A program made the translations under genes and the position numbers. This document shows, in pieces, positions 30,504-39,125 of a stretch of DNA of 60,137 nt. The notes below the pieces were generated by a model. That model ran no database searches. It was not told the origin of the DNA and was given only the letters and a program-made list of their open reading frames with translations. The DNA is from Saccharothrix tamanrassetensis (GTDB lineage Bacteria > Actinomycetota > Actinomycetes > Mycobacteriales > Pseudonocardiaceae): NCBI RefSeq assembly GCF_014203665.1, contig NZ_JACHJN010000018.1:1-60137 (forward strand). The letters run 5' to 3'. Numbering within the stretch: position 1 is the first letter of the stretch; every line of letters begins with the position of its first letter.

Positions 30504-30571
30504 CGAATCGGTGCCCCTGGCCACCAGCATGGTGGCCAGGGGCAAGCATGGTGGCCAGGGGCACCGGTTCG
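30504..30571. terminator. Long inverted repeat with duplicated right arm
   Basis: GGTGCCCCTGGCCACC (30510-30525) pairs perfectly with GGTGGCCAGGGGCACC (30550-30565), and the stem extends to about 22 bp with a wobble. A second copy of the right arm (30531-30544) allows an alternative 14-bp hairpin with a 5-base loop. It lies 50 bp after the propeller-hydrolase stop. It has no T-tract, so it is either a GC-type terminator or a mobile-element relic. Confidence 0.5.
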
Positions 30572-31173
30572 CGGATCGAGTCGACGTGCATGAAGATCGC
30601 CGCCAGGTGGCCCACCCGGAGCACCAGTTCGTGGTCGATGTAGTGGGGCCGCGTGTGCGCACCCGCGTAGAAGCCGAACATCCAGATCACGCCGTAGACG
30701 CCGAGGACGAGCAGCAGGATGCGCAGCCATGACGGCCTCCCGCACCGGTTGGTCGAGTCTGTGGTAGACGCTGCGGGGCGTGTCGTGCGTACTCAAGGGT
30801 CCGTCGGTCCACAGACCTCGGCTACTCACCCCGAATCAGTGTCCTTTGAGGACTGGCCGAACCGGCCGCCTGGATCCGGCCGGAGAATCGACGCCGACCC
30901 GGCCTGGAGCACTCCACACGCGACCAGGACGCCGGTGGTACCCGCCGCCCTGACCTGGGTGCGGCTCGGTTCGCCTTCCAGGACGGTGATCTGGTGGCAC
31001 AGCACCGGGATCTGCACGTTCTTGTTCCGATCCCTACTGAGCTGCAGGCGCACCCGATCCGCGACCGCAAGGCCGAAGCCTTCGCCGTCGACCGACGACG
31101 CGGGCCACGCCTCCAGCGTCAGACGCTCCGCCTCGGTCGGCACCAACGGGTAACGCAGGCCCACGACGAGCCA
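30572..31173. other. Stretch with only weak or uncertain coding signal
   Basis: Two minus-strand frames look faintly protein-like. One of 112 codons (30826-31164, GTG start, 9 bp after the NRPS end) contains GEGFGLAVADRVRLQLSR and QIPVLCHQITVLEGEPSR. The other, near 30530-30735, has a hydrophobic start (WLRILLLVLGVYGVIWMFG) but no good start codon. I recognise neither; the first could be a small hypothetical gene, the second a membrane-protein fragment. Confidence 0.25.
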
Positions 31174-33324
31174 TCACAATTCCTTACAACGAATCGACGA
31201 CCCGGAACACCGGATCCCCGCCAGCTCGGCCAGCGCGTTGACCCACTCGCGAGCGAGCGCTGTGACCTCGGCCTGGTCCATCAGCTCGCCCGGCCAAGCC
31301 CATGTTGCCGTGAGTCGAGGCCCGTCTCGGTGTTCGTGGGTGATGGCGTCGAGGTCAAGGACGTGAATGGCCGGCATGTGCGGGGGGAATCCGCCTACCA
31401 GGGCGACCTTGTCGGTGGCCGGTGCGAAGTCCTCGTCGTCGACGGTGAACCTGCCGAGGTAGTTGAACCCGATCTGTGCCGGGGGACGTGCCTGGAGCAG
31501 GGCTGCGCTCAGGGGATCGAGGTAGCGCAACACCCCGAATCCGAGAGGGTCCGGCACCGCGCGCAGCTGCTCTTTGACGGCGTCCACTGCCGAGCTCGTG
31601 GTGTCGGAGCCGATGCGTAGCCGGACCGGGTGCACGTTGGTGAACCAGCCGACGGTGTGGGTGACGTCGATGTCCGGACCCAGGTCCACCCGGCCGTGTC
31701 CCTTCAGGTCGACCACGATGTCGGTCAGCCGGCGGACCCGCTGCTGGGCCACCGCCAGCGCGGTGAGCAGTACCTCGTCGACGTGGGCTTGGAAGGCCGC
31801 CGGCACGGCTCCCAGCACGGCGGTGGTGATGTCGGTGGGCAGGGTGACGGTGAGCCGGCGTTTCGCACCCTCGACGTCGATACCCGGTGCGAGGCGGCGG
31901 GATCCGAGCGGCGGCTCGGGGGCGGCGAGCACCTCGAGCCAGGCGGGTAGGTCACGCCGGAAGTCGTGGACGCGGGCGGCCACCGCTTGGCTCCAGCGGC
32001 GGAAGGAGGTGCCTGAGCGCCGCAGCGGTTTCCCCCGGTACGCGTCGGCCAGGTCGGGCAGCAGGATCCGCCACGACACGCCGTCCACTACGAGGTGGTG
32101 TGCGGCCAGCAACAACCTGCCGGCGCGTGCCGGCCCGGCGTCGACGAACACCGCCGCCATCATTCGTCCGGCCTCGGGATCGAGCCGGTTCCCCACAGCC
32201 TTGACTTCTCGCTCGACGACGGCGGTGAGATCGTCGGCCGCCGCGTCCACCCTCGTCAGGTCGACAGTTGTGGTCGGGGGGATGTGCAGCGACCACGGGT
32301 CGCCCGGCACCAGGCGTGCCCGCAGCACGTCGTGCCGGGTCATGACCGCCGACAACGCACGCCGCAACCGGTCCTCGTCCGCGCCCACCGGGGTCCGCAC
32401 GACGACCGCCTGGTGGTAGCTGGACACATCGACGCCCACCCCACCGAGCCAGGCGATGATCGGCGTGGCCGGCACCGTGCCGAGGGCTTCGGTCGGCTCC
32501 TCGGTCGTCGTGGTGGTCACCGGGGTGGCGGCTGCCGCGATGCCTCGCACGGTTCGGTGGGTGAAGACGTCGGCGGGGGTGATGGAGAACCCCGCTGCCG
32601 CGGCTCGGCTGATGAGCTGCATCGACACGATGCTGTCCCCGCCGAGGTCGAAGAACCCGTCGGTCGGAGCCACGGCATCCACGTGGAGCAGTGCCGAAAC
32701 CAGGTCGCACAGCACATGCTCGGCCTCTGTCTCCGGCTCGCCCCCGCTGCCGACGGCCACCGGAGCCGGCAACGCGGCGGTGTCCAGCTTGCCGGTGGCC
32801 GTACGGGGGAAGGCCTCCACCACCACCACGGCGGCGGGCACCATGTACTCGGGCAGTCGGGCCCTGACGTGTGCCCGCACGTCCTGCGGATCGACGCCCG
32901 ACAGCGAGGTCACGTAGCCGAGCAGCCGGTTGCCGTCCGGCACCACGACGGCCTGGCTCACACCGGGGTGGGTGCCGAGGACGGCGGCGACCTCTCCCGG
33001 TTCGACGCGGAAGCCGCGGATCTTGACCTGGAAGTCGGCACGGCCGACGTACTCCAGCTCCCCGTCCGAACGCCACCGGACCAGGTCGCCCGTCCGGTAC
33101 ATCCGGCTACCTGACGAGCCGAAGGGGTTCGCCACGAACCGCCGCGCGGTCAGCGCGGGATCGTCGAGGTATCCCCGGGCCAGGCTGTCGCCGGCCAGGT
33201 ACAGCTCCCCGACCAGGTCCACGTCCACCGGCTGCAACCCGGAGTCGAGGACGTAAGCTTCCGTGTTGGCCAAGGGTCTGCCGATCGATACCGCCGCGGC
33301 GGCGTTCGGCTCGCTGACCGACAT
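31174..33324 (-). CDS. NRPS fragment: C-terminal half of A domain-T-E, N-terminally truncated
   Basis: A 716-residue frame that opens inside an adenylation domain, around core A6: SIGRPLANTEAYVLD, GELYLAGDSLARGYL, MYRTGDL (A7), GRADFQVKIRGFRVEPGE (A8), LPEYMVPAA, and TGKLD with the A10 Lys. Then comes a T domain (FFDLGGDSIVSMQL) and an epimerization-type domain (HHLVVDGVSWRIL, VGWFTNVHPVRL, IGFNYLGRF). The first half of the A domain (A1-A5), with the P-loop and specificity pocket, is missing, so it cannot activate an amino acid alone. The missing half-type sequence lies at 34104, separated by siderophore gene debris. An ATG at 33324 with GAGGGA upstream exists, so expression is possible. Confidence 0.85.
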   Translation of the reverse strand: MSVSEPNAAAAVSIGRPLANTEAYVLDSGLQPVDVDLVGELYLAGDSLARGYLDDPALTARRFVANPFGSSGSRMYRTGDLVRWRSDGELEYVGRADFQVKIRGFRVEPGEVAAVLGTHPGVSQAVVVPDGNRLLGYVTSLSGVDPQDVRAHVRARLPEYMVPAAVVVVEAFPRTATGKLDTAALPAPVAVGSGGEPETEAEHVLCDLVSALLHVDAVAPTDGFFDLGGDSIVSMQLISRAAAAGFSITPADVFTHRTVRGIAAAATPVTTTTTEEPTEALGTVPATPIIAWLGGVGVDVSSYHQAVVVRTPVGADEDRLRRALSAVMTRHDVLRARLVPGDPWSLHIPPTTTVDLTRVDAAADDLTAVVEREVKAVGNRLDPEAGRMMAAVFVDAGPARAGRLLLAAHHLVVDGVSWRILLPDLADAYRGKPLRRSGTSFRRWSQAVAARVHDFRRDLPAWLEVLAAPEPPLGSRRLAPGIDVEGAKRRLTVTLPTDITTAVLGAVPAAFQAHVDEVLLTALAVAQQRVRRLTDIVVDLKGHGRVDLGPDIDVTHTVGWFTNVHPVRLRIGSDTTSSAVDAVKEQLRAVPDPLGFGVLRYLDPLSAALLQARPPAQIGFNYLGRFTVDDEDFAPATDKVALVGGFPPHMPAIHVLDLDAITHEHRDGPRLTATWAWPGELMDQAEVTALAREWVNALAELAGIRCSGSSIRCKEL

Positions 33325-33374
33325 GATCGAATCCCTCCTACTGCCGGCGGACATGCCACGGGTGATCCGGCCGA

Positions 33375-33599
33375 TCACCGCGTCAACAGGTCGGTCCACG
33401 CTCGGACGGTGGGAGACTCGGCCAGGTCGGCGAACGACACCCTTGCGCCATCCGCCCGCCACGACTCGACCAGCGCCATGACCCGCACCGAGTCCAAGCC
33501 GTGGTCGAGGAGGTTGTCGTCGTCCGCGATCACCTCGGGCGGAATGTCCAGCTGTGCCGCGATCCGCTCCCGCACCCGGTCCCTGCTCTCGGTGTTCAT
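33375..33599 (-). CDS. Aryl carrier protein (EntB/DhbB C-domain type)
   Basis: A 74-residue carrier protein with DDDNLLDHGLDSVRVMALVE (phosphopantetheine Ser in GLDSVR) and SFADLAESPTVRAW, typical of the aryl carrier domain that accepts 2,3-dihydroxybenzoate or salicylate in catecholate siderophore synthesis. In enterobactin-type systems it is fused to an isochorismatase; here it starts with its own ATG (33599) behind GGAGGAG, so it is either a free ArCP or the tail of a deleted isochorismatase. No DHB-AMP ligase is seen in the window. Confidence 0.8.
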   Translation of the reverse strand: MNTESRDRVRERIAAQLDIPPEVIADDDNLLDHGLDSVRVMALVESWRADGARVSFADLAESPTVRAWTDLLTR

Positions 33600-33609
33600 G
33601 CCGCTCCTC

Positions 33610-34036
33610 CAACTCGAAAGTCCGGTCGCTGAGTTCGCCACAGCGCAGCGCCACAACCCACTCGCCGTCGCCGCGCCCGTCGGTCCAGCCGACCAGTCCG
33701 GAGTGGAAACCGCGATCGAACCGCTCCAACTCGCCGATCAACGTCCTGGCGCTCTCCCGCGGTACCCCGCACACCGCCGGTATCGGGTGTAACGCCGTCG
33801 CCAGGTGCAACGCCGTGGTGTCGGTGTCGCAGCACGCCGGTGATCCTGGTGGACAGGTGCCACATCGCACAGGTCGGCAGCAGTTCCCGGGCCGAGGAAA
33901 CGTCGAGGACCTCCACAGCGGACAGGGTCCGATCCCCTCTCTCGGCGAGAAGGGTGCCGGTGGGCGAGGCGAAGTAGAAGCAAACCTCGCGGAAGACGTC
34001 GGTGGGTTCCGTCAGGGGTACGTCGGAGGTGATCAC
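33610..34036 (-). pseudogene. Isochorismate synthase with internal deletion and frameshift (EntC/DhbC-like)
   Basis: The gene has a proper start (GTG 34036, AAGGAG upstream) and N-terminus (CFYFASPTGTLLAE). It then jumps, after about 50 codons, to the C-terminal block TCAMWHLSTRITGVL, with roughly 200 residues of catalytic core absent. Near 33870 the frame shifts and the conserved tail continues (HPIPAVCGVPRESA, ERFDRGFHSGLVGW, GDGEWVVALRCGE). The end is cut by the aryl carrier gene. Not functional; it shows that a chorismate-to-isochorismate step once belonged here. Confidence 0.72.
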
Positions 34037-34107
34037 CGGTGGCTCCTTCGGGCCGGCCCCGCGCCGGTCACCAGGGCCACCGTGCCCTCGGTACCGCGAC
34101 CGATCAT
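34033..34107 (-). pseudogene. Stub of 2,3-dihydro-2,3-dihydroxybenzoate dehydrogenase (EntA/DhbA-like)
   Basis: A 24-residue frame beginning MIGRGTEGTVALVTGAG, the opening of a short-chain dehydrogenase up to its TGxxxGxG motif, then cut to PARRSHR and stop. AGAGGAGG precedes the ATG, and its TGA overlaps the isochorismate synthase GTG by 4 bp as in a normal operon. It looks like a gene whose middle was deleted. Short, so the family call rests on the SDR opening and the operon position. Confidence 0.4.
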
Positions 34108-36347
34108 CTACGGACCTCCTCTGCGACCGTCGCCGCCCCGACGGCCTTTCCGTTGAGATCGGCCGCGCACGCCACGACGGTCGCCTCCGTGGGCCCGTAG
34201 GAGTTGATCAACCGCACGTGCGGCACCGCCTCTACCCACCGGTCGACCACGGCGGCGGACGCGGCCTCGCCGCCGATGATCACGAGGCGCACGGAGGCGG
34301 GCAAGCCCTGGCGCGTCGTGACCGTGTGCGCCAACTCGTGCCAGAACGCGGTCGGCAAGTCCAGAACGGTGATGCGGGCTTCGTCGCAGTAGAGCAGGAA
34401 CCCGTCGGCGGAACGGGCCATCTCCTCGCTCCGCAGCACGAGGGTGGCGCCCGCGCACAGGGTGAGGAACACCTCCTCGACGCTGGCGTCGAAGTGCAGC
34501 ACGGCGAATTGCAGCACCCGGTCGGTGGCGGTGATGCCGTACCGCTCCGTGGCGGCGCGGACGAACTCGGCCAGGGCGGCTCGCGACACCAGCACCCCGT
34601 GCGGCCGGCCGGTGGAACCGGAGGTGTGGATGATGTAGGCCAGACGATCCGCTGTGGCCGCACCGGGTTGCGCCGCAGCGCTGCCGGCGAGCGCTCCATT
34701 CTCGCCGAGGGTGATCGGCGACCCGGTCGCCTCCAGCAGCGCTCGGGTGTGTTCCTCGGGCGCGTCCGGGTCCAGGGGTACGTACGCCGCACCCGCGATC
34801 AGAACGGCGAGCACCGCCACGACCGTCTCCGGCCGCCGGCGCATGAGCAGCGCTACCGGGACGTCCGTTCCGGCGCCCCGGTCGCGGAGGCGTCCGGCGA
34901 GCTCATCCGCCTCCGCGATCAGGCGCGCGTAGGTCAGCCGGACCCCGTACTGCTCGATGGCGACCGCATCGGGGTGGGTGGCGGCGTGCCGGCGGATCAG
35001 GTCCACCACGTCCGGCGCGGGCGGGCGCCGCGCCCGGGACGCGACCGCCACCTCCGCCAACGCCATGCGGCCGACAGGCCGGTCGGGGTCGCGAACCGCC
35101 TGGTCCAGCAACCGCAGCAGCCGGTCACGGTGCCGTGCCAGGTCTTCGTGCCCGTACAACGCGGGATTGCCGTCCAGCTCGACCTCCAGCCCGGCCGCCT
35201 CGGAAGAGGCCCGCACACCGATCGACAGGTCCTCCACCGGCCCGGCGGCCAGGTTGTGCACCCGACCGCGGTGCTCGCCGAAGCGCAGGTCGTTGTCGAA
35301 CGGCATCACGTTGACCACCGGACCGAACAGCGCTCGATCGCCGCCGACCAGGTTGAGGTCCCGCCGGAGTTGTTCGTGCCGGTACCGCTGGTGCGGCCGG
35401 ATCCGCCGCAGCTGCCCGGCCACCTCGCGCGCCACCGCGGGCAGCGGGTCGACCGGACCGACCGCGACGCGCACCGGCACGATGTTCATCACGACCGCCG
35501 GCACCCGTGCCACCGCCGTGCCCAGCCTGCCCATCACGGGCAACCCCAGCACCACCTCATGCGCCCCGGTGGCACGGTGCAGATAAGCCGCGACGGCGGC
35601 GATGACCAGTTCAGGCCACCCGACCTCCGCGGCGCGAGCCAGCTCGCGCCACCCATCGGCATCCTTCCGCGACAGCGTCCTCGCGCAACGCAGGGCGTGC
35701 CCGTCGATGGCCGCGACCCGGCCCGCCAACCGCGGCGGTTCGGGCAGCCCCGCCAGGTAGTCGCGCCAGAACGACGCGTCCTCGCGCAACTGCGGCGAAT
35801 CCCGGTACGTCCGGTCGATGTCGGCGACACATTCCAACGACCCGAACCTGACGCCTTCCGTTCCGGTGTAGAGATCGGCCACGCGTCGAGCCAGCAGGGA
35901 GAACGCGTAACCGTCCAGAGCGATGTGGTGGACACGCTGGTACCACACCCACCGGTGGTCGGCCAGTTCGAACAGCGCCTCGGCGAACAGCGGTCCGGAC
36001 GCCAAGTCCACGGTCGTACGCACGTCCTGGCGCATCCACTCCAGTGCCACCGCGAACGGGTCCGCCTCGACGGTGAGATCCAGCACCGGAAACCGCCAGT
36101 CCCGCACGGGCTCGATCACCTGGGTTGGCTGCCCCTGGTCGAGTGGGAAGCGCGCATGCAGGGAATCCGCCTCCGCCACGGCTGTGCGCACCGCCCACAT
36201 CAACCGCGCCCGATCCATGGCGCCCTCGATCACCACGTACTCGGCCGTGTTGTAAGCGGGACTCGCCGGAGCAAGCTGCTGTCCGAACCAGATGGCGGCC
36301 TGCACTGCCGACAAGGGCAGAGTTCGGGCCGTCACCCCGAAAGCCAA
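34104..36347 (-). CDS. NRPS fragment: C domain plus N-terminal half of A domain
   Basis: A frame of about 748 codons, EntF-like in layout. Condensation domain: LPLSAVQAAIWFGQQL, VHHIALDGYAF (HHxxxDG), GLPVMGRLG. Adenylation domain cores A1-A5: TYARLIAEADEL, YIIHTSGSTGRPHG (A3, with His where Lys is usual), FDASVEEVF (A4, Asp present), NSYGPTEATVVA (A5). The frame stops 20 residues later; A6-A10, the T domain and any release domain are missing. I prefer TTG at 36347, which has GGAGG 8 bp upstream; the frame could extend to 36383. Probably the serine- or amino-acid-activating NRPS of a lost catecholate siderophore pathway. Confidence 0.83.
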   Translation of the reverse strand: MAFGVTARTLPLSAVQAAIWFGQQLAPASPAYNTAEYVVIEGAMDRARLMWAVRTAVAEADSLHARFPLDQGQPTQVIEPVRDWRFPVLDLTVEADPFAVALEWMRQDVRTTVDLASGPLFAEALFELADHRWVWYQRVHHIALDGYAFSLLARRVADLYTGTEGVRFGSLECVADIDRTYRDSPQLREDASFWRDYLAGLPEPPRLAGRVAAIDGHALRCARTLSRKDADGWRELARAAEVGWPELVIAAVAAYLHRATGAHEVVLGLPVMGRLGTAVARVPAVVMNIVPVRVAVGPVDPLPAVAREVAGQLRRIRPHQRYRHEQLRRDLNLVGGDRALFGPVVNVMPFDNDLRFGEHRGRVHNLAAGPVEDLSIGVRASSEAAGLEVELDGNPALYGHEDLARHRDRLLRLLDQAVRDPDRPVGRMALAEVAVASRARRPPAPDVVDLIRRHAATHPDAVAIEQYGVRLTYARLIAEADELAGRLRDRGAGTDVPVALLMRRRPETVVAVLAVLIAGAAYVPLDPDAPEEHTRALLEATGSPITLGENGALAGSAAAQPGAATADRLAYIIHTSGSTGRPHGVLVSRAALAEFVRAATERYGITATDRVLQFAVLHFDASVEEVFLTLCAGATLVLRSEEMARSADGFLLYCDEARITVLDLPTAFWHELAHTVTTRQGLPASVRLVIIGGEAASAAVVDRWVEAVPHVRLINSYGPTEATVVACAADLNGKAVGAATVAEEVRR

Positions 36348-36383
36348 GACCAGCACCTCCGGATCACGAGAGGGTCGGGGCAC

Positions 36384-37195
36384 GACGTGAGCTCGGCTCG
36401 TACAGCCACAGGAGCGTCTCCTATCGCATCGGGAGGCTTCATGCCGGCGGCAGTGGGCTACCCCGGAAACAGGCTACGGCTTGACCATTCATCCCTGCAG
36501 GGCCACTCGGCTGTATCGCCGGTACCGGCACGAAGATCATCGGACGGGCCCGATCCGGTCAGTGCCCGGACTCCGGCACGCCGCATACTTCACGGCCTTC
36601 TCGTTTTCCTGGTCCGTCCGGCGGATCACCTGCTACGCCACTGCTTCGGGCGGAACCACACGATTCAACCCTGTGGGATTCCGAGAGTCGGCCATCGAGG
36701 GTGGCGGCGGAGTCGACGTGGAAGAAGTCGCACGCCATCTACTCGATCAGTGCCGCGGTGATGTCGTCGAGTGGTGCGCCTCCGGTGCTCGCGCAGCAGT
36801 CGGACTGTTTCCGGGATCCGCCCACAAGCGGTGGGACACAGTGGGTCCGCACTCGCATCCGCTCAACAAGGCATTGTCGTCGGTAGAGCGAGGGCGACAC
36901 CGTCGTGAGAGCATGACCGGGCGATCGTTTCGCTGCTGTACAAAGTGACCCGGAAGCTGCTGTCCGCTGAATTCGCCCGAAACCCACTCCCGCCCGCGAC
37001 GGCACGCCCGCGTGGTGTCCGGTCTCCGCCTCCAATGGGTGAGTCACGCGCCGCAGCACCTGACTCACGTTGCCGAGGGGCGGGATCCTCCTGCGTCGCC
37101 GGCTACCGGTCCCGGTCGACCACCGGACGATCGGAGGCGGCGCCTGACGGCCGCTGGGCAAACCCCACCCTGACGTGATCGGGGCGACATGATCG
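36384..37195. other. Gene-free stretch between the NRPS relic and the MFS gene
   Basis: No frame on either strand shows a recognisable domain or sustained third-position G/C bias. No iron-box-like 19-bp palindrome of the DmdR/IdeR type (TTAGGTTAGGCTAACCTAA-like) is visible upstream of the siderophore relic. Confidence 0.4.
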
Positions 37196-37226
37196 TTGAC
37201 CTCCAGTTTGGTCGAGGTCTTAGCGT
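37196..37226 (+). promoter_or_regulatory. MerR-type promoter with 19-bp spacer and palindromic operator
   Basis: TTGACC (37196-37201) and TAGCGT (37221-37226) are separated by 19 bp, the over-long spacer used by MerR-family activators. Within it GACCTC (37198-37203) and GAGGTC (37214-37219) form a perfect inverted repeat. The predicted transcription start falls at the MFS ATG (37234), so the mRNA would be nearly leaderless. No MerR-family gene is present in the window. Confidence 0.65.
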
Positions 37227-37233
37227 CGCCGCC

Positions 37234-38409
37234 ATGACCGCAACAACCGTCGCGGACGTGCGGCGACCGCCGAAGTCCTTGCTGGGGACGCTGCTCGGCG
37301 TCAGCACGATGACGATCATGGCCAGCGCCACGATCACTCCGGCGCTGCCGGGCATGGAGCGGCACTTCGCCGGCGAGCCGCACGCGCAACTGCTGGTGCG
37401 CCTGGTGTTGACGCTACCGGGTCTGCTGATCATGCTGTCCGCCCCGCTGCTGGCGCGGGTCAGCGGCCGCACACGTCGTGTGCCGGTGCTGGCGGCGTGC
37501 CTGGCGCTCTACACCGTCGGCGGCGGTTCGGGGCTGGTGCTGGACTCGCTGTCCGGGCTGCTCGTCGGGCGGGCGCTGCTCGGCGTCGGCATCGCGGGCA
37601 TCATGACCACGTCGACCGCTCTGCTCGCCGATCACCACCCCACCCGGGAGCACGGCCGAGTGCTGGGCCTGCAGGGCGCGGCGATGGGTTTCGGCGGGGT
37701 TGTGGCGTTGCTGCTGGGCGGTGTGCTGGCGGACGGGAGCTGGCGCGGGCCGTTCGCGGTGTACCTGCTGGCGGTGCCGCTGCTGGTTCTCGTGCTCCGG
37801 TTCGTGCCCGAGGCGGCCGTGCAGCCCTCGGAAGGCGTTTCGGAGGGCACACCGTGGCAACGGCGGTCGCTCGGCTTGTACGCGCTGATGTTCCTGGGCG
37901 TCGTCGCGTTCTACACCGTGCCGACCCAGGCCCCGTTCTGGCTGGCCGAGGTGGGCGGAGCGGGTCCGGCGGTCGCCGGCGCCCTGATCGCCGCGGTGAA
38001 CTTGGCGATGACCCTGGTGGGCCTGAACTACCGACGACTGCACACCCGGTGGAACTTCGCGGTGCTGGCGACGGCCATGTTCGCGGCGCTCGCCGTCGGG
38101 CTGTTCCTCATCGGGTCGGCGGGCACGCTCTGGACGGCCGGTCTCGGCATGGTCGTGGTGGGCGTCGGCGTCGGCTTGCTGAACCCGACCAGCAACGGCT
38201 GGCTGGTCGCCTCCGTGTCCCCCGGCGCACGAACCAAGGCGCTGGGGCTGCTCACCTCGGCCCTGTTCCTCGGCCAGTTCTCGTCACCGCTGATCGCGCA
38301 GCCCGTCATCGACACCGTCGGCCTCGGCACGACCTTCGTCCTGGCCGGCGCACTCGCCGCGGTCGTGGCGGGGGCACTGACCATCACCCGCCTACCGCGC
38401 CGCAGCTGA
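37234..38409 (+). CDS. MFS drug/metabolite exporter
   Basis: A 391-residue transporter with about 12 hydrophobic segments. The loop-2 region (ARVSGRTRRVPVLAA) and motif C-like GIMTTSTALLADHHP with GAAMGFGGVVALLLGG point to a proton-driven exporter of the DHA1 type (Bcr/CflA/NepI-like). I take ATG at 37234 rather than 37189 because the MerR-type promoter overlaps the longer version. Substrate unknown; position next to the siderophore relic would suit a siderophore exporter, but MerR control fits drug or metabolite efflux. Confidence 0.87.
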   Translation: MTATTVADVRRPPKSLLGTLLGVSTMTIMASATITPALPGMERHFAGEPHAQLLVRLVLTLPGLLIMLSAPLLARVSGRTRRVPVLAACLALYTVGGGSGLVLDSLSGLLVGRALLGVGIAGIMTTSTALLADHHPTREHGRVLGLQGAAMGFGGVVALLLGGVLADGSWRGPFAVYLLAVPLLVLVLRFVPEAAVQPSEGVSEGTPWQRRSLGLYALMFLGVVAFYTVPTQAPFWLAEVGGAGPAVAGALIAAVNLAMTLVGLNYRRLHTRWNFAVLATAMFAALAVGLFLIGSAGTLWTAGLGMVVVGVGVGLLNPTSNGWLVASVSPGARTKALGLLTSALFLGQFSSPLIAQPVIDTVGLGTTFVLAGALAAVVAGALTITRLPRRS

Positions 38410-38439
38410 ACCGCCGGCGATCTACCCGTCCGCGACCCC

Positions 38440-39014
38440 ACCCGCGCAGTGCGGCGGAGGCGGCGTCGTAGAACTCGGTCAGCAGACGCGTCGCCTCGGC
38501 CGGACTCGCATCCGCCTCAACGCCACGGCCCGCAGCAGAGCGGCGCCCAGGTTCACCAGGGCTCCGGTCGTCGACGCACGTTGCCACACTCGCCGAAGAC
38601 GCCGGCTGCCGACCGGTGGAAGTGCAGGACGTCCGTAGCGTTCCAACGCGTAGTAGGTGTCGCCGGCAGCGTCGAGAGCCAGCGGGCACTTTCAGACCGT
38701 CGGGACGAGAGGATTCGGACCTGTGCCCCCTCGGCGGTGAAGTCGCGTCCGAGCAGCGGCCCGGCTGCGCGCCCGGATGGTCGACCCACACGACCACCAC
38801 GATCGAGCACCAGAGGTCGGGAGTGCGGCGGCGGCTGTACGCGGTGGTGGTGTCCTCGGACAGGGCGGTGGACAGTGGGCCGCCATGGGCCAGAGGGGAT
38901 GAGTGACCACCGGTTGCCGACCACGGCTTCGCTCGGGTCGGGGCTGCCGATGCGCGATTCGGTGAACCGTCCGTGGACTTCTTCTGCGACGTGAGCACCG
39001 TCTGGCTTCTCCAT
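38440..39014 (-). pseudogene. Decayed minus-strand coding region, unrecognised
   Basis: Coding-like stretches alternate among three frames: RRRTPDLWCSIVVVVWVDHP, then a second frame with LVLDRGGRVGRPSGRAAG and LLGRDFTAEG, then DAAGDTYYALERYGRPALP and STTGALVNLGAALLRAVAL, and last LLTEFYDAASAAL. The order and continuity suggest one former gene of about 190 residues with several frameshifts. I do not recognise the family. Confidence 0.25.
38696..38735 (-). other. tRNA 3'-end-like fragment (possible attachment-site relic)
   Basis: On the minus strand the sequence GGCACAGGTCCGAATCCT followed by CTCGTCCCGAC resembles the T-arm and 3' acceptor strand of a tRNA (CAGG-TTCGAAT-CCTG type) with two changes. 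No D-arm or anticodon arm precedes it. Could be the leftover att site of an integrated element, or chance within the decayed coding region. Confidence 0.2.
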
Positions 39015-39125
39015 ACCGGGCGAACGGCTTCACCGTGTCACCACATTGAGTGAACAGCTGTGCACTGGGCGTGAGAAATCGATTAGATCCTATTTCGTTC
39101 AGGTCCCCATCGCGATGAGGTGCGC

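Noticed and set aside
28250..30829. 859-codon minus-strand frame opposite the propeller-hydrolase gene
   Set aside because: Antisense shadow of seven regular repeats; no motif, while the plus frame has signal peptide, propeller and SGNH triad.
34104..36383. Complete siderophore NRPS
   Set aside because: The frame ends directly after A5; A6-A10, carrier and release domains are absent.
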